From Acidobacteriota bacterium (GTDB taxonomy: Bacteria; Acidobacteriota; Blastocatellia; RBC074): DNA of 64,000 nucleotides. Where the stretch lies: NCBI GenBank assembly GCA_016196035.1, contig JACPYM010000015.1, positions 164,283-228,282 on the forward strand, in the 5' to 3' direction. Shown in pieces: positions 29,441 to 39,075 of this stretch (positions within the stretch are counted from its first letter, which is position 1; each line of letters starts with the position of its first letter). The notes beneath the pieces are model-generated. The model saw only the letters and a list, made by a program, of their open reading frames with translations, was not told the origin of the DNA and did not search any database. The translations under genes and the position numbers were made by a program.

Positions 29441-30499
29441 ATGAATAATCCGAACCTGCCTCCGCGCCCGCTGGAATACGATCTGCTCTATGATTTTCTG
29501 CGTGTCGTCGAAGCCGCCGCCATCGCTTCAGCGCGCACGATGGGACAAGGTGAGCGCAAATACTCTGACCACGTCGCGGTCGAGACGATGCGCACCGTGA
29601 TGGACACGATGCCGATGGACGGCACCATCGTCATTGGCGAAGGGGAGCGTGACGAAGCGCCGATGCTTTACATTGGCGAACGGCTCGGACTGGGCGCGCA
29701 CAAAGGCAATCGGCGCCATTATCCGAAAGTAGACATCGCGGTTGATCCGCTGGAAGGGACGAATCTATGCGCGACCGGTTCGGCCAATGCCATTGCGGTG
29801 TTGGCAGCGGCTGAGAAAGGCGGGTTGTTGCATGCGCCCGATATTTACATGAACAAGATTGTCGTCGGCCCTTCGGTCAAAGGCGCGGTGGATATTGACG
29901 CGCCGGTACGGCGGAATCTGAAAGCGATTGCCAAGCGGTTGCACCGTAAAGTCGAAGACCTCGTCATCGTCGTGATGGATCGTCCGCGCCATAAAAAACT
30001 GATCAACGAAATTCGCGCCGCTGGCGCGCGCATTCAGTTGATCTCTGATGGCGATCTATCGGCGGGCATTTCGGCGGCGGTCGCAGGTTCGGGCGTGCAT
30101 GCGCTGATGGGCATTGGCGGCGGGCCTGAGGGCGTGATTACGGCGGCGGCCATGCGGTGTTTGAACGGCGAGATTCAGGCGCGCTTTGTCATGAAAGAGC
30201 AACTCGAAATGGCTGAAGACCGCGCCAAGATTGCCGATGGGGTATTCGACCGTATGCAGGCGATGGGCATCAAAGACCCGACCCGTGTTTTCAGCACCGC
30301 CGAACTGGCACCGGGCAATAAAATTATTTTCGCGGCTTGCGGTGTGACCGAGGGGACGCTGATGCGTGGTGTGCGTTTCTTTGGGCACGGCAAGCGCACG
30401 CATTCGCTGATCATGACGACGGAGACCAAGCATGTGCGGTTCGTAGATACTGTACACGTCGAGGGCGGACCCGACGCGTTTGTACGGTTTGATAAATGA
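29441..30499 (+). CDS. glpX: Class II fructose-1,6-bisphosphatase
   Basis: It removes the 1-phosphate of fructose 1,6-bisphosphate in gluconeogenesis. The 352-residue GlpX-type enzyme has [12 protein letters not shown] (66-77) and DPLEGTN (102-108) for metal binding, and later [10 protein letters not shown] and [17 protein letters not shown] 29441 has a CAGGGA sequence upstream; the frame is open to 29303 without a plausible start. It complements fbaB at 2631. The DUF2085 gene follows after 21 bp and may be co-transcribed. Confidence 0.95.
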   Translation: MNNPNLPPRPLEYDLLYDFLRVVEAAAIASARTMGQGERKYSDHVAVETMRTVMDTMPMDGTIVIGEGERDEAPMLYIGERLGLGAHKGNRRHYPKVDIAVDPLEGTNLCATGSANAIAVLAAAEKGGLLHAPDIYMNKIVVGPSVKGAVDIDAPVRRNLKAIAKRLHRKVEDLVIVVMDRPRHKKLINEIRAAGARIQLISDGDLSAGISAAVAGSGVHALMGIGGGPEGVITAAAMRCLNGEIQARFVMKEQLEMAEDRAKIADGVFDRMQAMGIKDPTRVFSTAELAPGNKIIFAACGVTEGTLMRGVRFFGHGKRTHSLIMTTETKHVRFVDTVHVEGGPDAFVRFDK

Positions 30500-30520
30500 T
30501 CGTCAAACGCGACTTGCAAG

Positions 30521-31018
30521 ATGAACGTGAAGGTCGCAAATCCGGCTTGGATTTTATACTCCGCGTTAGTGCTGCTGGCGTGTGGCTGGTTAGTGGCGGT
30601 TGTGGCGGCGCCAAAGTTAATGTGCAACGGGTCTGAATGGGTAGCGCTGATTTTGTATCGCACGTTTGCCCTCGTATGCCATCAACGCAATGAGCGTTCG
30701 TTCCATTGGTGCGGCTGGCCCTTGGCGGTCTGTGTGCGCTGCACGGGGATTTACCTGGGTGCGTTGCTTGGCTTGTTATTGTATCCGTTTTGCTATCGTC
30801 CGGATAACGCATCTGTGCCGGCCAAACGCTATCTGCTGTTGGCCTCGACGCTGTTAGCATTGGATTGGGTCTTGGGCGTGGCGGGTGTGTTCAGGCAGAA
30901 TCCCGGCACACGCTTGGTGACAGGGTTGATGGCCGGTGCCGTGATTGCATTTTATGTTTTCCCAGCTTTGAGGCTGGCATTATTGCCATCCGCATCAAGC
31001 AGAACTGAAGTGACTTAA
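30521..31018 (+). CDS. DUF2085 family membrane protein
   Basis: The 165-residue protein has about four transmembrane helices and the DUF2085 signature LVCHQRNERSFHW followed by PLAVCVRCTGIYLGALLG. The conserved Cys/His residues may bind metal; the family has no assigned function. Its stop overlaps the next start (TAATG), so the two proteins are translationally coupled. Confidence 0.85.
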   Translation: MNVKVANPAWILYSALVLLACGWLVAVVAAPKLMCNGSEWVALILYRTFALVCHQRNERSFHWCGWPLAVCVRCTGIYLGALLGLLLYPFCYRPDNASVPAKRYLLLASTLLALDWVLGVAGVFRQNPGTRLVTGLMAGAVIAFYVFPALRLALLPSASSRTEVT

Positions 31019-31599
31019 TGGAGACCGAAGGAATGCCGGAAACGGAGCGCAGCCAACCGGCTTTAATTGGCGGTTTGCTCATCGGCGTCTTGTCGGTGTT
31101 GCCGCTGGTGCAAGCCGCCAATTTCTGTTGCTGCCTGTGGGCGTGGGTAGGCGGCGTGACCACGGCAAAGCTTTACATTGATCGCTCGGCACAACGCGTA
31201 AGCTGGGCTGAAGCCGCGCGCGTGGCGTCAATTGCAGGCTTGCTGGGCGCTGTCATACGCGTTTTTATTGGCACCCCAATTGAGCTGGCGACTTTTCCGG
31301 CTTCGTTAAGAGCGATGGAAGAAGTAGCCAAGAGCTTGGCCGATCCACAAAAGCAGCAGTTATTAGAGATGGTGAGCAAATTACAGGAGCTTTCCACTGC
31401 CCAGGCATTATTTCAATTTTTATTGCCAGCCAGCATTTTGGGGGCGCTGATTTTATTTGCCTTTACGGTGCTGGGCGGGTTGCTCGGCGTGGCCTTATAT
31501 GAGAAAAGGCCCGCCGCACCTGGCCCCGTTGGAGGTTCCTCGGAAGGGTCAGCAGAGGGAGCGGAAACATACGGTAAAAACACCGATGATGACCAATGA
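31018..31599 (+). CDS. Hypothetical membrane protein coupled to DUF2085
   Basis: I do not recognise the family. The 193-residue protein has hydrophobic segments at about 17-37, 67-85 and 130-160. The motif QAANFCCCLWAWVGG (three consecutive cysteines at the end of the first helix) recalls small membrane proteins that carry DUF4199-like repeats, but this is not firm. The tail is polar (GGSSEGSAEGAETYG). The start overlaps the DUF2085 stop by one base. Confidence 0.7.
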   Translation: METEGMPETERSQPALIGGLLIGVLSVLPLVQAANFCCCLWAWVGGVTTAKLYIDRSAQRVSWAEAARVASIAGLLGAVIRVFIGTPIELATFPASLRAMEEVAKSLADPQKQQLLEMVSKLQELSTAQALFQFLLPASILGALILFAFTVLGGLLGVALYEKRPAAPGPVGGSSEGSAEGAETYGKNTDDDQ

Positions 31600-32418
31600 G
31601 GTAGCTGCAAGTCTGTGAGCCTCTTTCCATGCGTGAAGAGGAAGATACGTTTGATGGGCTTGTTGTGCTAGATTGTGAATAGCCGATGGACTGAGTAAAA
31701 ATTTGATTTCCCACAAAAAAGCACTAGCCAGCCATGCAGTGCCTGATTATAATGCCAACGTCTATTCGGGCGAAATTGCGAGTTCAGTGAACTCGCCAGC
31801 TTCGATGTTGTTCCTCACCGAACGGCATCAACACTCACAGAAAAGCGGCCATGTGTCCCGCAGCGGCCGCATACGCTAAGTTAAGCATAGGTTTTTGAGC
31901 AGACTATAGAGCTGTAAAGGGCGGTTATGGTGAACTCTGCTCTGTGGTGGCCCTATCCCTGCGCGACTCATCACAGGAAAGGCCGCCAGAGAAAGGCTTG
32001 GCATTAGGCGAGAGTCTTTGTTTTTTGTCCTTGCTAGCACAGTCTATTGGCAGCGGCCAATCGGTATGAGCTGGCCACACGAGTCTTGAGATTGGCAGTT
32101 TGACCTCTTGGCCTTGATTCCCAACGCGCTTTTTCATAAAGAGCAGGCTCACGTGCAAGCTTGTTGCATTTTTGTCCTGATGACGTGCGAGATACCGGTC
32201 GCAATGGCGGTGCCATTCTACTTATTACTGTTGCTTCCCAACGAAAGCATCCCATCCGGCGTCCGTTATCTAAAGAACTGCTATTGGTGCGCTAGACACT
32301 GAAGCGGATAACAAACTACACACAACGGCATCCATCAGAGTCGAACGGCAGAGTCGAAAGGCGCAAGCCGAACGGATGTCCAGACCCCTCACTGGTCTGC
32401 TTAGACTCGGGGAAACAA
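31600..32418. other. Gene-free region of about 820 bp before the exopolysaccharide locus
   Basis: No convincing ORF is present. A TATAAT at 31748-31753 (preceded by TGAT, without a clear -35) could start a transcript. Small inverted repeats follow, such as GCGGCC at 31845-31850 with the GCGGCCGC at 31863-31870. I cannot match it to a known non-coding RNA. The promoter of the sigma-like gene should lie here. Confidence 0.35.
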
Positions 32419-33831
32419 ATGAAGGCTTTATCGTCCTCACGGGCGGCATCCTGTGCGGCTGGGTTGGCCATGCCACGCGCAGTGTCGAATTTCGTCGTCT
32501 ATCGGAATTTAGACGTTCCACTCGATAAAACAGACAAAACCCCTGAAAATAGCTTTGCTCCCAAGGCTGTAATCAACTTTCTCAACCAAGCGGCCCCAGT
32601 AGCGGGTGCCAAACCCGGCAGCAAACTGGCGAGTCTTTCCAAGTGGAAAACCAGCATCGAGGAGGATGCGCAGGGGTTATTAAATTCGCTGCACCGCTTG
32701 GTTTCTGTGCATCCGTTAGTGCGTTCGACGCTGAATGGACAGCAAGCTTCGGCCACATTGGCGCCGATTTTTTCGACGCATGATTTAACGCAGGATTTGT
32801 ATTTGCTGCTACTTGAAAAAGGGCGCTTTAACCATTACCTGGAAAGCCAGATGACGGACGCTGAAATTGAGCGTGAGATTTTTCAGATCGAATTGACAAA
32901 CTTTCTCATTGGACGGTTACGCCGCCGCCGTCCAGAGAATTACCGCATTGTGCGTCGTGTGAGCGGGGTGCTGGAAAGCGAAGCCCAGTTTAAAGTCTTC
33001 CACAAAAAAATCGGTCAGTCGGGTCGTTACCGTCAAGCGGCGGATGTAATCTATGGCTTACACACCTGGGCGGACGGCAAGCCGATGCGTGATAGCGGGA
33101 CTTTCATGGATTTAATCGCGCACCTCCCTATGCGGGTGCGTAACCTGCGCCGCGTGGGCTGTCGCGGGGAAGCGCAGGTGATCGTGACGAATCAGGAGCT
33201 AACCGAATTGATGGTCGAGATTTTGCGCGCCATTGATTCGCCGGCTCCCTTACGTGTGTTACGTCAGTTGGCGTTGTCAAAACTGCCGGTTTATGACGCC
33301 GAGATCGGTTCGCTGGATGAGGAAATGAATGAAGAGCGGCTTCAGCGGCGCTATGCAGTCGCGCTGATTTCTGCGGAAGCCGGTCCCGAACAGCTTGCTT
33401 TGTTACAGGAAAGTGAGCGGCAGGCTCGCTTTCTTGCAAATGAATTTCTTGACGGGCTGCTGCACGCCACCAAATCGAATTGGGTGCGCACCGAACGTTT
33501 GTGGCGGGTGTTATGGCATTGCTTCTTTGATCCGGCTGAGCCGTCGCAATTGTTGATTGCGGATCTGGTCGGTATCTCGGATTCTTCGGTCAGCGATTAT
33601 CGCCGCAAATTGGAAGCCGAGTTACGCAAACTGAACCTTACGATTGACCAAATGCGCCATTTCACCGAAGAGTTAAGTGAGCAGTTACGCTGGCGGCTGG
33701 CGCTGCCTGAGCAACCCTCTTCTATCCCGTGTGAAGTAAGGTCAGCGGAATGGGATACCGCATGGTTGCCAAATCAATATCCTGTGAGGCCCAGATCACT
33801 ACAAATGCTTGAGGTAATGCAGGCTGCCTAG
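32419..33831 (+). CDS. Putative sigma-factor-like regulator at the head of the EPS locus
   Basis: The 470-residue protein is not an obvious member of a named family. Residues 120-170 (HDLTQDLYLLLLEKGRF to LIGRLRRRRPENY) resemble sigma-70 region 2 (DLxQExFLxLL ... RRRR). Residues 378-407 (LLIADLVGISDSSVSDYRRK then LEAELRKLNL) resemble region 4 or another helix-turn-helix that would contact DNA. Between them lies a long insertion of about 200 residues. It is the only regulator-like gene beside the exopolysaccharide cluster and is transcribed in the same direction, so it may control it. An alternative is an anti-sigma or adaptor protein. A 9-bp stem (33820-33828 with 33837-33845) surrounds its stop. 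Confidence 0.5.
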   Translation: MKALSSSRAASCAAGLAMPRAVSNFVVYRNLDVPLDKTDKTPENSFAPKAVINFLNQAAPVAGAKPGSKLASLSKWKTSIEEDAQGLLNSLHRLVSVHPLVRSTLNGQQASATLAPIFSTHDLTQDLYLLLLEKGRFNHYLESQMTDAEIEREIFQIELTNFLIGRLRRRRPENYRIVRRVSGVLESEAQFKVFHKKIGQSGRYRQAADVIYGLHTWADGKPMRDSGTFMDLIAHLPMRVRNLRRVGCRGEAQVIVTNQELTELMVEILRAIDSPAPLRVLRQLALSKLPVYDAEIGSLDEEMNEERLQRRYAVALISAEAGPEQLALLQESERQARFLANEFLDGLLHATKSNWVRTERLWRVLWHCFFDPAEPSQLLIADLVGISDSSVSDYRRKLEAELRKLNLTIDQMRHFTEELSEQLRWRLALPEQPSSIPCEVRSAEWDTAWLPNQYPVRPRSLQMLEVMQAA

Positions 33832-34442
33832 CCACAGGCAGCCTGGCAGGAGACCAAAAAGATTTGGGGTGGTCGGTGGGCAGATGCTGAGTTCTAATTT
33901 TCTTTTCTGTGTTTGAACGGGTTTCAACTTGATTGCTTGCAGTGTCACAGCTATGATCTGCGCCGTTCAAGCAAAGACATAGACGGAGTTTCTGAAGTTC
34001 TGTGTTCTGGTGATCTTGCCCCCTCACCTCTCCACGGCATCGTTGCAAACTGACACTTAGGTGGTTGACCCGTTGCTACAGTGTTCAGGTTCGCGTTTGT
34101 TGGCAAAGGCGATAGGCAATATGCATGTGAGAAAGCTGCGGCAGACACGTAGCAGATAGTTGTACCATCCCCTCCACACTTCGTTCTGCCAATTTCGAAA
34201 TGGCCTGGTGCCCGGTAGCTGTGGTCGTCTTAATACCACTGGCTTCGGGGAAACTCCTGAACGATACCAAACACGTTTTGTAAACATTGACGGATGAGCT
34301 GTAGCAGGAAGCTGTTTTGAGCAGTGATTTATATTGCGCTCAATGACGGACATCGCATTACAGCGTTTGAAGCTCTCCCCACAAGCTAGTTCGGATCGCC
34401 ATTTCACCCGTGAGCGAAAAGACTATGGAGAAGAACAATAAA
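33832..34442. other. Intergenic region of about 600 bp before the deacetylase gene
   Basis: No convincing gene is present. The minus-strand frames (for example 34057-34407) show no recognisable protein. It is probably the promoter and leader region of the first EPS structural gene; I did not find a clear sigma-70 or sigma-54 promoter by eye. Confidence 0.4.
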
Positions 34443-35342
34443 ATGCTAAATGCTCTGACCGTGGACGTGGAGGATTACTACCAGGTCGAAGCCTTTGCCA
34501 ATGTCGTGCCGAGTTCGGAATGGGAGCAGTGGGAATCGAGAGTGGAGCACAGCACGCAACGGTTGCTTGATCTATTTGGCCGCCACAATGCCCGTGGGAC
34601 TTTCTTTGTCCTGGGCTGGCTGGCCGAGCGTTGCCCCCAGATGGTGCGCAAAATTGCCGAGGCGGGTCATGAAATTGCCTGTCACGGGTATGGCCACCGG
34701 TTTATCGGCAGCCAAACGCGGGATGAGTTTCGGGCCGATGTCCGCAGCGCCAAAGCGCGGCTTGAGGATTTGATCGGCATGGAGGTCGAAGGGTATCGCG
34801 CGCCGACCTATTCGATTACTGCCGCGTCATTGTGGGCCTTGGACATTTTGGTCGAAGAAGGGTTTCGTTATGACTCTTCGATCTTTCCGATTCACCACGA
34901 CCGTTATGGGATTCCTGATGCGCAGCGTTTCCCTCATGTGATTCGTTGCGAAGCTGGGGAGATTTTGGAATTCCCCCCTTCAACGGTGCGTCTGGCTGGG
35001 CAGAACATGCCGATGGTGGGCGGCGGATATTTCCGGTTTTTGCCCTATCAATGGTTCCGTTGGGGGCTGAACCATATCAACAAAATCGAACAGCAAGCCG
35101 CGGTCTTCATGATCCATGCCTGGGAAGTTGACGAAGGGCAACCAGTGGTGCCTGGCACCCAACTCAATATCTGGCGGCACCGCTTCAACCTGCACAAAAC
35201 AGAACCCCGGCTGGCGCGCTTGTTGGGCGATTTTCGCTTCACTACCGTCCGCAACGTTTTGCGCCTGAGCGAGCGCCCGGTGCATGTGGCTGAAACCGAA
35301 CCAAGTTTGATCGGTTCTGGGCCGGTTTATGTGCACGAATAG
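34443..35342 (+). CDS. Polysaccharide deacetylase, PEP-CTERM/XrtA locus type
   Basis: This NodB-fold carbohydrate esterase has 299 residues. It starts with [16 protein letters not shown], the hallmark N-terminus of the exosortase-associated deacetylases (TIGR03006/DUF3473 type). [29 protein letters not shown] with the metal-binding histidines, [10 protein letters not shown] and a C-terminal DUF3473-like part ([19 protein letters not shown]) follow. It probably removes N-acetyl groups from a polymer intermediate. Starts at GTG 34410 and ATG 34425 are possible; ATG 34443 has GGAGAA upstream and gives the family N-terminus. Confidence 0.9.
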   Translation: MLNALTVDVEDYYQVEAFANVVPSSEWEQWESRVEHSTQRLLDLFGRHNARGTFFVLGWLAERCPQMVRKIAEAGHEIACHGYGHRFIGSQTRDEFRADVRSAKARLEDLIGMEVEGYRAPTYSITAASLWALDILVEEGFRYDSSIFPIHHDRYGIPDAQRFPHVIRCEAGEILEFPPSTVRLAGQNMPMVGGGYFRFLPYQWFRWGLNHINKIEQQAAVFMIHAWEVDEGQPVVPGTQLNIWRHRFNLHKTEPRLARLLGDFRFTTVRNVLRLSERPVHVAETEPSLIGSGPVYVHE

Positions 35343-35473
35343 CCCGGCAAACGCGACTTGCTCTGATCTGATATATAGGGGCGCAGTCCCGCAGCGCCGC
35401 ACTTATTTCTTCGGCACTCCCTGTTCGTTGCGCCGATAAACATGCCGGTAAACATAAGGATAGTTGTTCACCT

Positions 35474-36628
35474 ATGACTGCGGAAGCGGCGGCTCAAGCA
35501 CTCGTGCCAGCAGTACCCACCCTGCTAAAACCCTCACCAGCACCTGCCGCCCAGCCGGTGTGTCTGACGATCAAAACGCATAATCCAGCCGATGAAACGG
35601 AGCGCGGACGTTGGGATCAGTATGTCAAACGCTCTGCCCAGGCGACGTTTTGTCATTTGTCCGGGTGGCAGCGTGTGATTGAGCGTACCTGGCAACATCG
35701 CAATCATAGCCTCTACGCCGAACGCGGGCCGGAAATCGTCGGTGTGCTGCCGCTCTTTCACGTGCAAAGTCCACTCTTTGGTTCGATGCTGATTTCATCA
35801 CCCAATGCGGTTTATGGCGGCGTCGTGGCGGACGATGCCGAAGCCTACGAGGCTTTGCTCGCGCGCGCGCGGCAATTGGGCGCAGAGCTTCAGGTGGACT
35901 TCCTCGAATTGCGTAATCCGCCTGCTGCTGAATCCGATGAACCGGTTTTCGCGGAGCCTGGGTTTGAGCTTCAGGATCAGCTTTACGTCACCTTCGATCA
36001 TCCCATCACGACGGATGAAGAGGCTTTGCTCAAGACCTTTCCGCGCGATACGCGCCGGATGATTCGGCAAGGCCCGAAGCACAATCTCACCGCAGAACTT
36101 TTGCGCACTGAAGCACTCGATCAGTTTTACAACGTGTATGCCACCAGCGTGCGCAATCTGGGTACGCCGGTCTTTCCGAAGCGGCTCTTTGCCGAATTCC
36201 TGCGTGAGTTTCCTGAGGACTGCGACATTCTGGTCATTCGGCAAGGCGAAAAGGTTGCCGGGGCGGTGCTGAGTTTTTATTTTCGCGATACGGTGATGCC
36301 GTATTACGCGGGCGCCTATGCGGAGTTTTACCGCGCGGGGATCAACAACTTTATGTATGCGGAACTGATGCGCCAAAGCGCGGCGCGCGGGTTCACGCAG
36401 TTTGATTTCGGGCGCAGCAAACGCGGCACGGGCGCCTATGAATTTAAGCGCGGCTGGGGCATGCAAGAGCGCGCTTTGCCCTATCAAATTCATCTGGTCA
36501 AAGCGCAACAGTTGCCCAATTTGAACCCCGCCAATCCGAAATTCAAATTGCTGATTGACCTGTGGAAACGGTTGCCGTTAGGTCTGACAAAGCTGCTCGG
36601 GCCGCCGCTCGTAAAGTATTTGCCCTGA
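35474..36628 (+). CDS. FemAB-like acyltransferase, PEP-CTERM system-associated
   Basis: The 384-residue protein consists of tandem GNAT-like folds. Features are FCHLSGWQRVIERTW, SSPNAVYGGVVADD, FPRDTRRMIRQGPKHNL, VAGAVLSFYFRDTVMPYYAG and TQFDFGRSKRGTGAYEFKRGWG, the last two matching the TIGR03019 subgroup found in exosortase loci. FemAB proteins transfer amino acids from aminoacyl-tRNA; the substrate here is unknown. An N-terminal Ala/Pro-rich extension of about 28 residues is poorly conserved. Downstream lies the TIGR03087-like glycosyltransferase. Confidence 0.88.
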   Translation: MTAEAAAQALVPAVPTLLKPSPAPAAQPVCLTIKTHNPADETERGRWDQYVKRSAQATFCHLSGWQRVIERTWQHRNHSLYAERGPEIVGVLPLFHVQSPLFGSMLISSPNAVYGGVVADDAEAYEALLARARQLGAELQVDFLELRNPPAAESDEPVFAEPGFELQDQLYVTFDHPITTDEEALLKTFPRDTRRMIRQGPKHNLTAELLRTEALDQFYNVYATSVRNLGTPVFPKRLFAEFLREFPEDCDILVIRQGEKVAGAVLSFYFRDTVMPYYAGAYAEFYRAGINNFMYAELMRQSAARGFTQFDFGRSKRGTGAYEFKRGWGMQERALPYQIHLVKAQQLPNLNPANPKFKLLIDLWKRLPLGLTKLLGPPLVKYLP

Positions 36629-36886
36629 CCCCCGCGCCCCCGTGTTAGGCTATCCGCGCCTATGAGAAACTCTGGTGGTTTGGGGCTGCTGTGCCAGTAA
36701 TGTTTCAGCATGGGCACCACTTGCAACGCGAAGACAGTCCCCCACTTCTCCCCCGATCGCACCACCAATTAAGCTGAACAAAAGCCAGGAGACAGGCGCT
36801 GGGATTAGGTGAACGTGATAGGCAAGGCGGCTTCAGCTTGACTGACCTGATAAACCAAATTGACCGTACCGGAAAAACCGCCTGAA

Positions 36887-38197
36887 ATGAAACTGCTTTT
36901 CCTCGCACATCGCATTCCCTATCCGCCGAATAAAGGGGACAAGATTCGTTCGTTCCACCAACTGCGCGCGCTGGTCGAGCGCGGTCACGACGTCCACTTG
37001 CTCGCCTTTGCCGATGACGCCGGCGATCTGGGCTATCAAGTAGACCTCGCCAAACTTTGCGCCTCGGTGCAGATCATTCCGCTCAATCGCCAATGGGCGC
37101 AGTTGCGCGCCTTGCGCGCCTTGTTCAGTTCTAAACCCCTTTCACTGGGCTATTACGAATCCAAACCCATGCGCGCCGCCGTGCAACAGAAACTGGCGGA
37201 AGAAGAGTTCGACGCGGTCTTCGTTTATTCGTCCACGATGGCGCAATACGTGCCGCCTGAATTGGCGAGCCGCACGCTGGTGGATATGGTGGATGTGGAT
37301 TCCGAAAAATGGCTCGATTACGCGCGCAAGGTCAACGCCACAAAATCATGGTTGTATAAGCTCGAATGGAAACGCTTGCGCCGCTACGAACAGGAAATCG
37401 TCGCCACCTACGGCCACACGCTGCTGACTACCCCGCGCGAAGCGGCACTGCTCAATCAAGTAGATGAATTCACGCGCCGCGCCCGGTTGCGCACGTTGAC
37501 CAACGGCGTGGATTTGGCGCATTTCCGGCCCGAACCCTGGCGGTTGCGCATTCTGGATAAATTGCCGCTGCACGAACGCCAATGGTTTGCCGACCCGTCA
37601 GCGCCGCGCCTGGTGTTCACGGGCGCGATGGACTATTACGCCAATGTCGAAGGCGTCAAGTTTTTTGCCGAATCCATTCTGCCGCTGGTGCGCGAACGCG
37701 AACCGCGCGCCGAATTCCTGATTGTCGGCAGCAAGCCGACTGACGAAGTCAAACAACTCGGTCAATTGCCGGGTGTGCAAGTCACCGGCTTTGTCGAAGA
37801 CGTGCGGCCTTATTTACAGGCGGCGACCGTTTGCGTGGTGCCCTTGCGCATTGCGCGCGGCGTGCAGAACAAAGTCCTCGAAGCGATGGCGACGGCCAAG
37901 GCCATCGTGGCGACTCCCGAAGGCGTCGCCGGTTTGAATGTCGCGGACGGCGAACAATTGCTGCTGGCGCATTCGCCGCGCAAGCTGGCCGAGCACGTCG
38001 TCAAGTTGATTCGGAATGAGGAGCTGCGGCGCGAACTGGGCGAGAACGCCCGCAGCTTTGTCGAAGAGCAGCACGATTGGGTGCCGCTGTTGCAGCGCTT
38101 CGCCGAACTGCTCGAAACGCTGGCCGTGCGCAACGGCAAGGCCAAGCTCGGCGCACAGGAATTGCTCAACCAGGGCGGGTTGGGCAGACGGCGCTAA
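36887..38197 (+). CDS. Glycosyltransferase, TIGR03087 family (PEP-CTERM/XrtA system)
   Basis: The GT4-type enzyme of 436 residues begins with KLLFLAHRIPYPPNKGDKIR, the characteristic opening of the exosortase-associated TIGR03087 group, and continues with DMVDVDSEKWLDYA. The C-terminal half has the GT-B donor site: FTGAMDYYANVEGVKFFAES, VTGFVEDVRPYLQAATVCVV, ARGVQNKVLEAMATAKAIVA. ATG 36887 was chosen over 36860 by homology of the opening. A heptamer array (AGTTGGC units) follows the stop after 3 bp. Confidence 0.92.
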   Translation: MKLLFLAHRIPYPPNKGDKIRSFHQLRALVERGHDVHLLAFADDAGDLGYQVDLAKLCASVQIIPLNRQWAQLRALRALFSSKPLSLGYYESKPMRAAVQQKLAEEEFDAVFVYSSTMAQYVPPELASRTLVDMVDVDSEKWLDYARKVNATKSWLYKLEWKRLRRYEQEIVATYGHTLLTTPREAALLNQVDEFTRRARLRTLTNGVDLAHFRPEPWRLRILDKLPLHERQWFADPSAPRLVFTGAMDYYANVEGVKFFAESILPLVREREPRAEFLIVGSKPTDEVKQLGQLPGVQVTGFVEDVRPYLQAATVCVVPLRIARGVQNKVLEAMATAKAIVATPEGVAGLNVADGEQLLLAHSPRKLAEHVVKLIRNEELRRELGENARSFVEEQHDWVPLLQRFAELLETLAVRNGKAKLGAQELLNQGGLGRRR

Positions 38198-38200
38198 AGC

Positions 38201-38231
38201 AGTTGGCGGTTGGCAGATGGCAGTTGGCAGG
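38201..38231 (+). repeat. Heptamer array, unit AGTTGGC (four copies)
   Basis: AGTTGGC, GGTTGGC, AGATGGC and AGTTGGC run in phase at 38201-38228, then AGG. Only the direct half is present here; a degenerate inverted counterpart of the same unit (GCCAACC) occurs at the end of the ligase gene (54524-54579). Confidence 0.7.
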
Positions 38232-38292
38232 ATAGGGCGCAGCGTACAACGTTGGGCAACGATACCTACAAGAAACTCCTGAAAGCATCTTG

Positions 38293-39075
38293 ATGAAAAC
38301 GCTCGCTAAGTGGCTGGCGCGCCATTTATTGCCGGGAGCGCTGCGCCGTCGGGCGATTGGCGCGTGGCAAGGGCACGCTTACATTCCGCCAGTCGGATTT
38401 GCCGACCTGGGCGATTTGCGGCGCGTCACGCCCATCAGCCGTTCGTTCGGCGCGGATCGCGGCACGCCCGTGGATCGTTACTACATCGAGAATTTTCTCG
38501 AACGTCACCGCGCGGATGTCAAAGGCCGCGTGCTCGAAATCGCCGAGGCCAGTTACACCGAACGCTTTGGCGGCGCGCAGGTGACCAAGAGCGAGGTTTT
38601 GCACGCCGAAGCGGGTAATCCGCGCGCGACATTGGTGGGTGATCTGACGACGGGCGAGAATCTGCCGTCAGACGCTTTTGATTGCCTAATCCTGACGCAG
38701 ACCTTGCCGATGATTTATGATGTGCGGGCGACGTTGCAAACGATCTATCGCATCTTGAAACCGGGCGGCGTCGTGCTGGTAACTGTGCCCGGTGTCGCCC
38801 ATCAAATTTCGCGGCAGGATATGGACAAGTGGGGCGATTATTGGCGCTTCACTTCCAAATCCATCCGCCGCCTGTTTGAAGAAGTTTTTCCCGCCTCACA
38901 CGTACAAGTCGAAGCCTTTGGCAATCCGCTGACAGCGCTCGCGCTTTTGCACGGTCTGGTGGTAGAAGAGCTCACGCCCCACGAGTTGGATCATTGGGAA
39001 GCGGACTACGAAGTGTCCATTACAGTCCGCGCTGTTAAACCGGAGGCGACGCTTGCCCCATTCTCTGTGGCATAG
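38293..39075 (+). CDS. SAM-dependent methyltransferase (class I fold)
   Basis: The 260-residue protein has a Rossmann methyltransferase pattern: GRVLEIAEASYTERFG (motif I region, without the classic GxGxG), FDCLILTQTLPMIYDVRATL (motif IV/helix), LKPGGVVLVTVPGV and YWRFTSKSIRRLFEEVF. It resembles methyltransferases in polysaccharide clusters that methylate sugars. The substrate is unknown. Its last 23 bp overlap the next gene, so they are coupled. Confidence 0.8.
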   Translation: MKTLAKWLARHLLPGALRRRAIGAWQGHAYIPPVGFADLGDLRRVTPISRSFGADRGTPVDRYYIENFLERHRADVKGRVLEIAEASYTERFGGAQVTKSEVLHAEAGNPRATLVGDLTTGENLPSDAFDCLILTQTLPMIYDVRATLQTIYRILKPGGVVLVTVPGVAHQISRQDMDKWGDYWRFTSKSIRRLFEEVFPASHVQVEAFGNPLTALALLHGLVVEELTPHELDHWEADYEVSITVRAVKPEATLAPFSVA

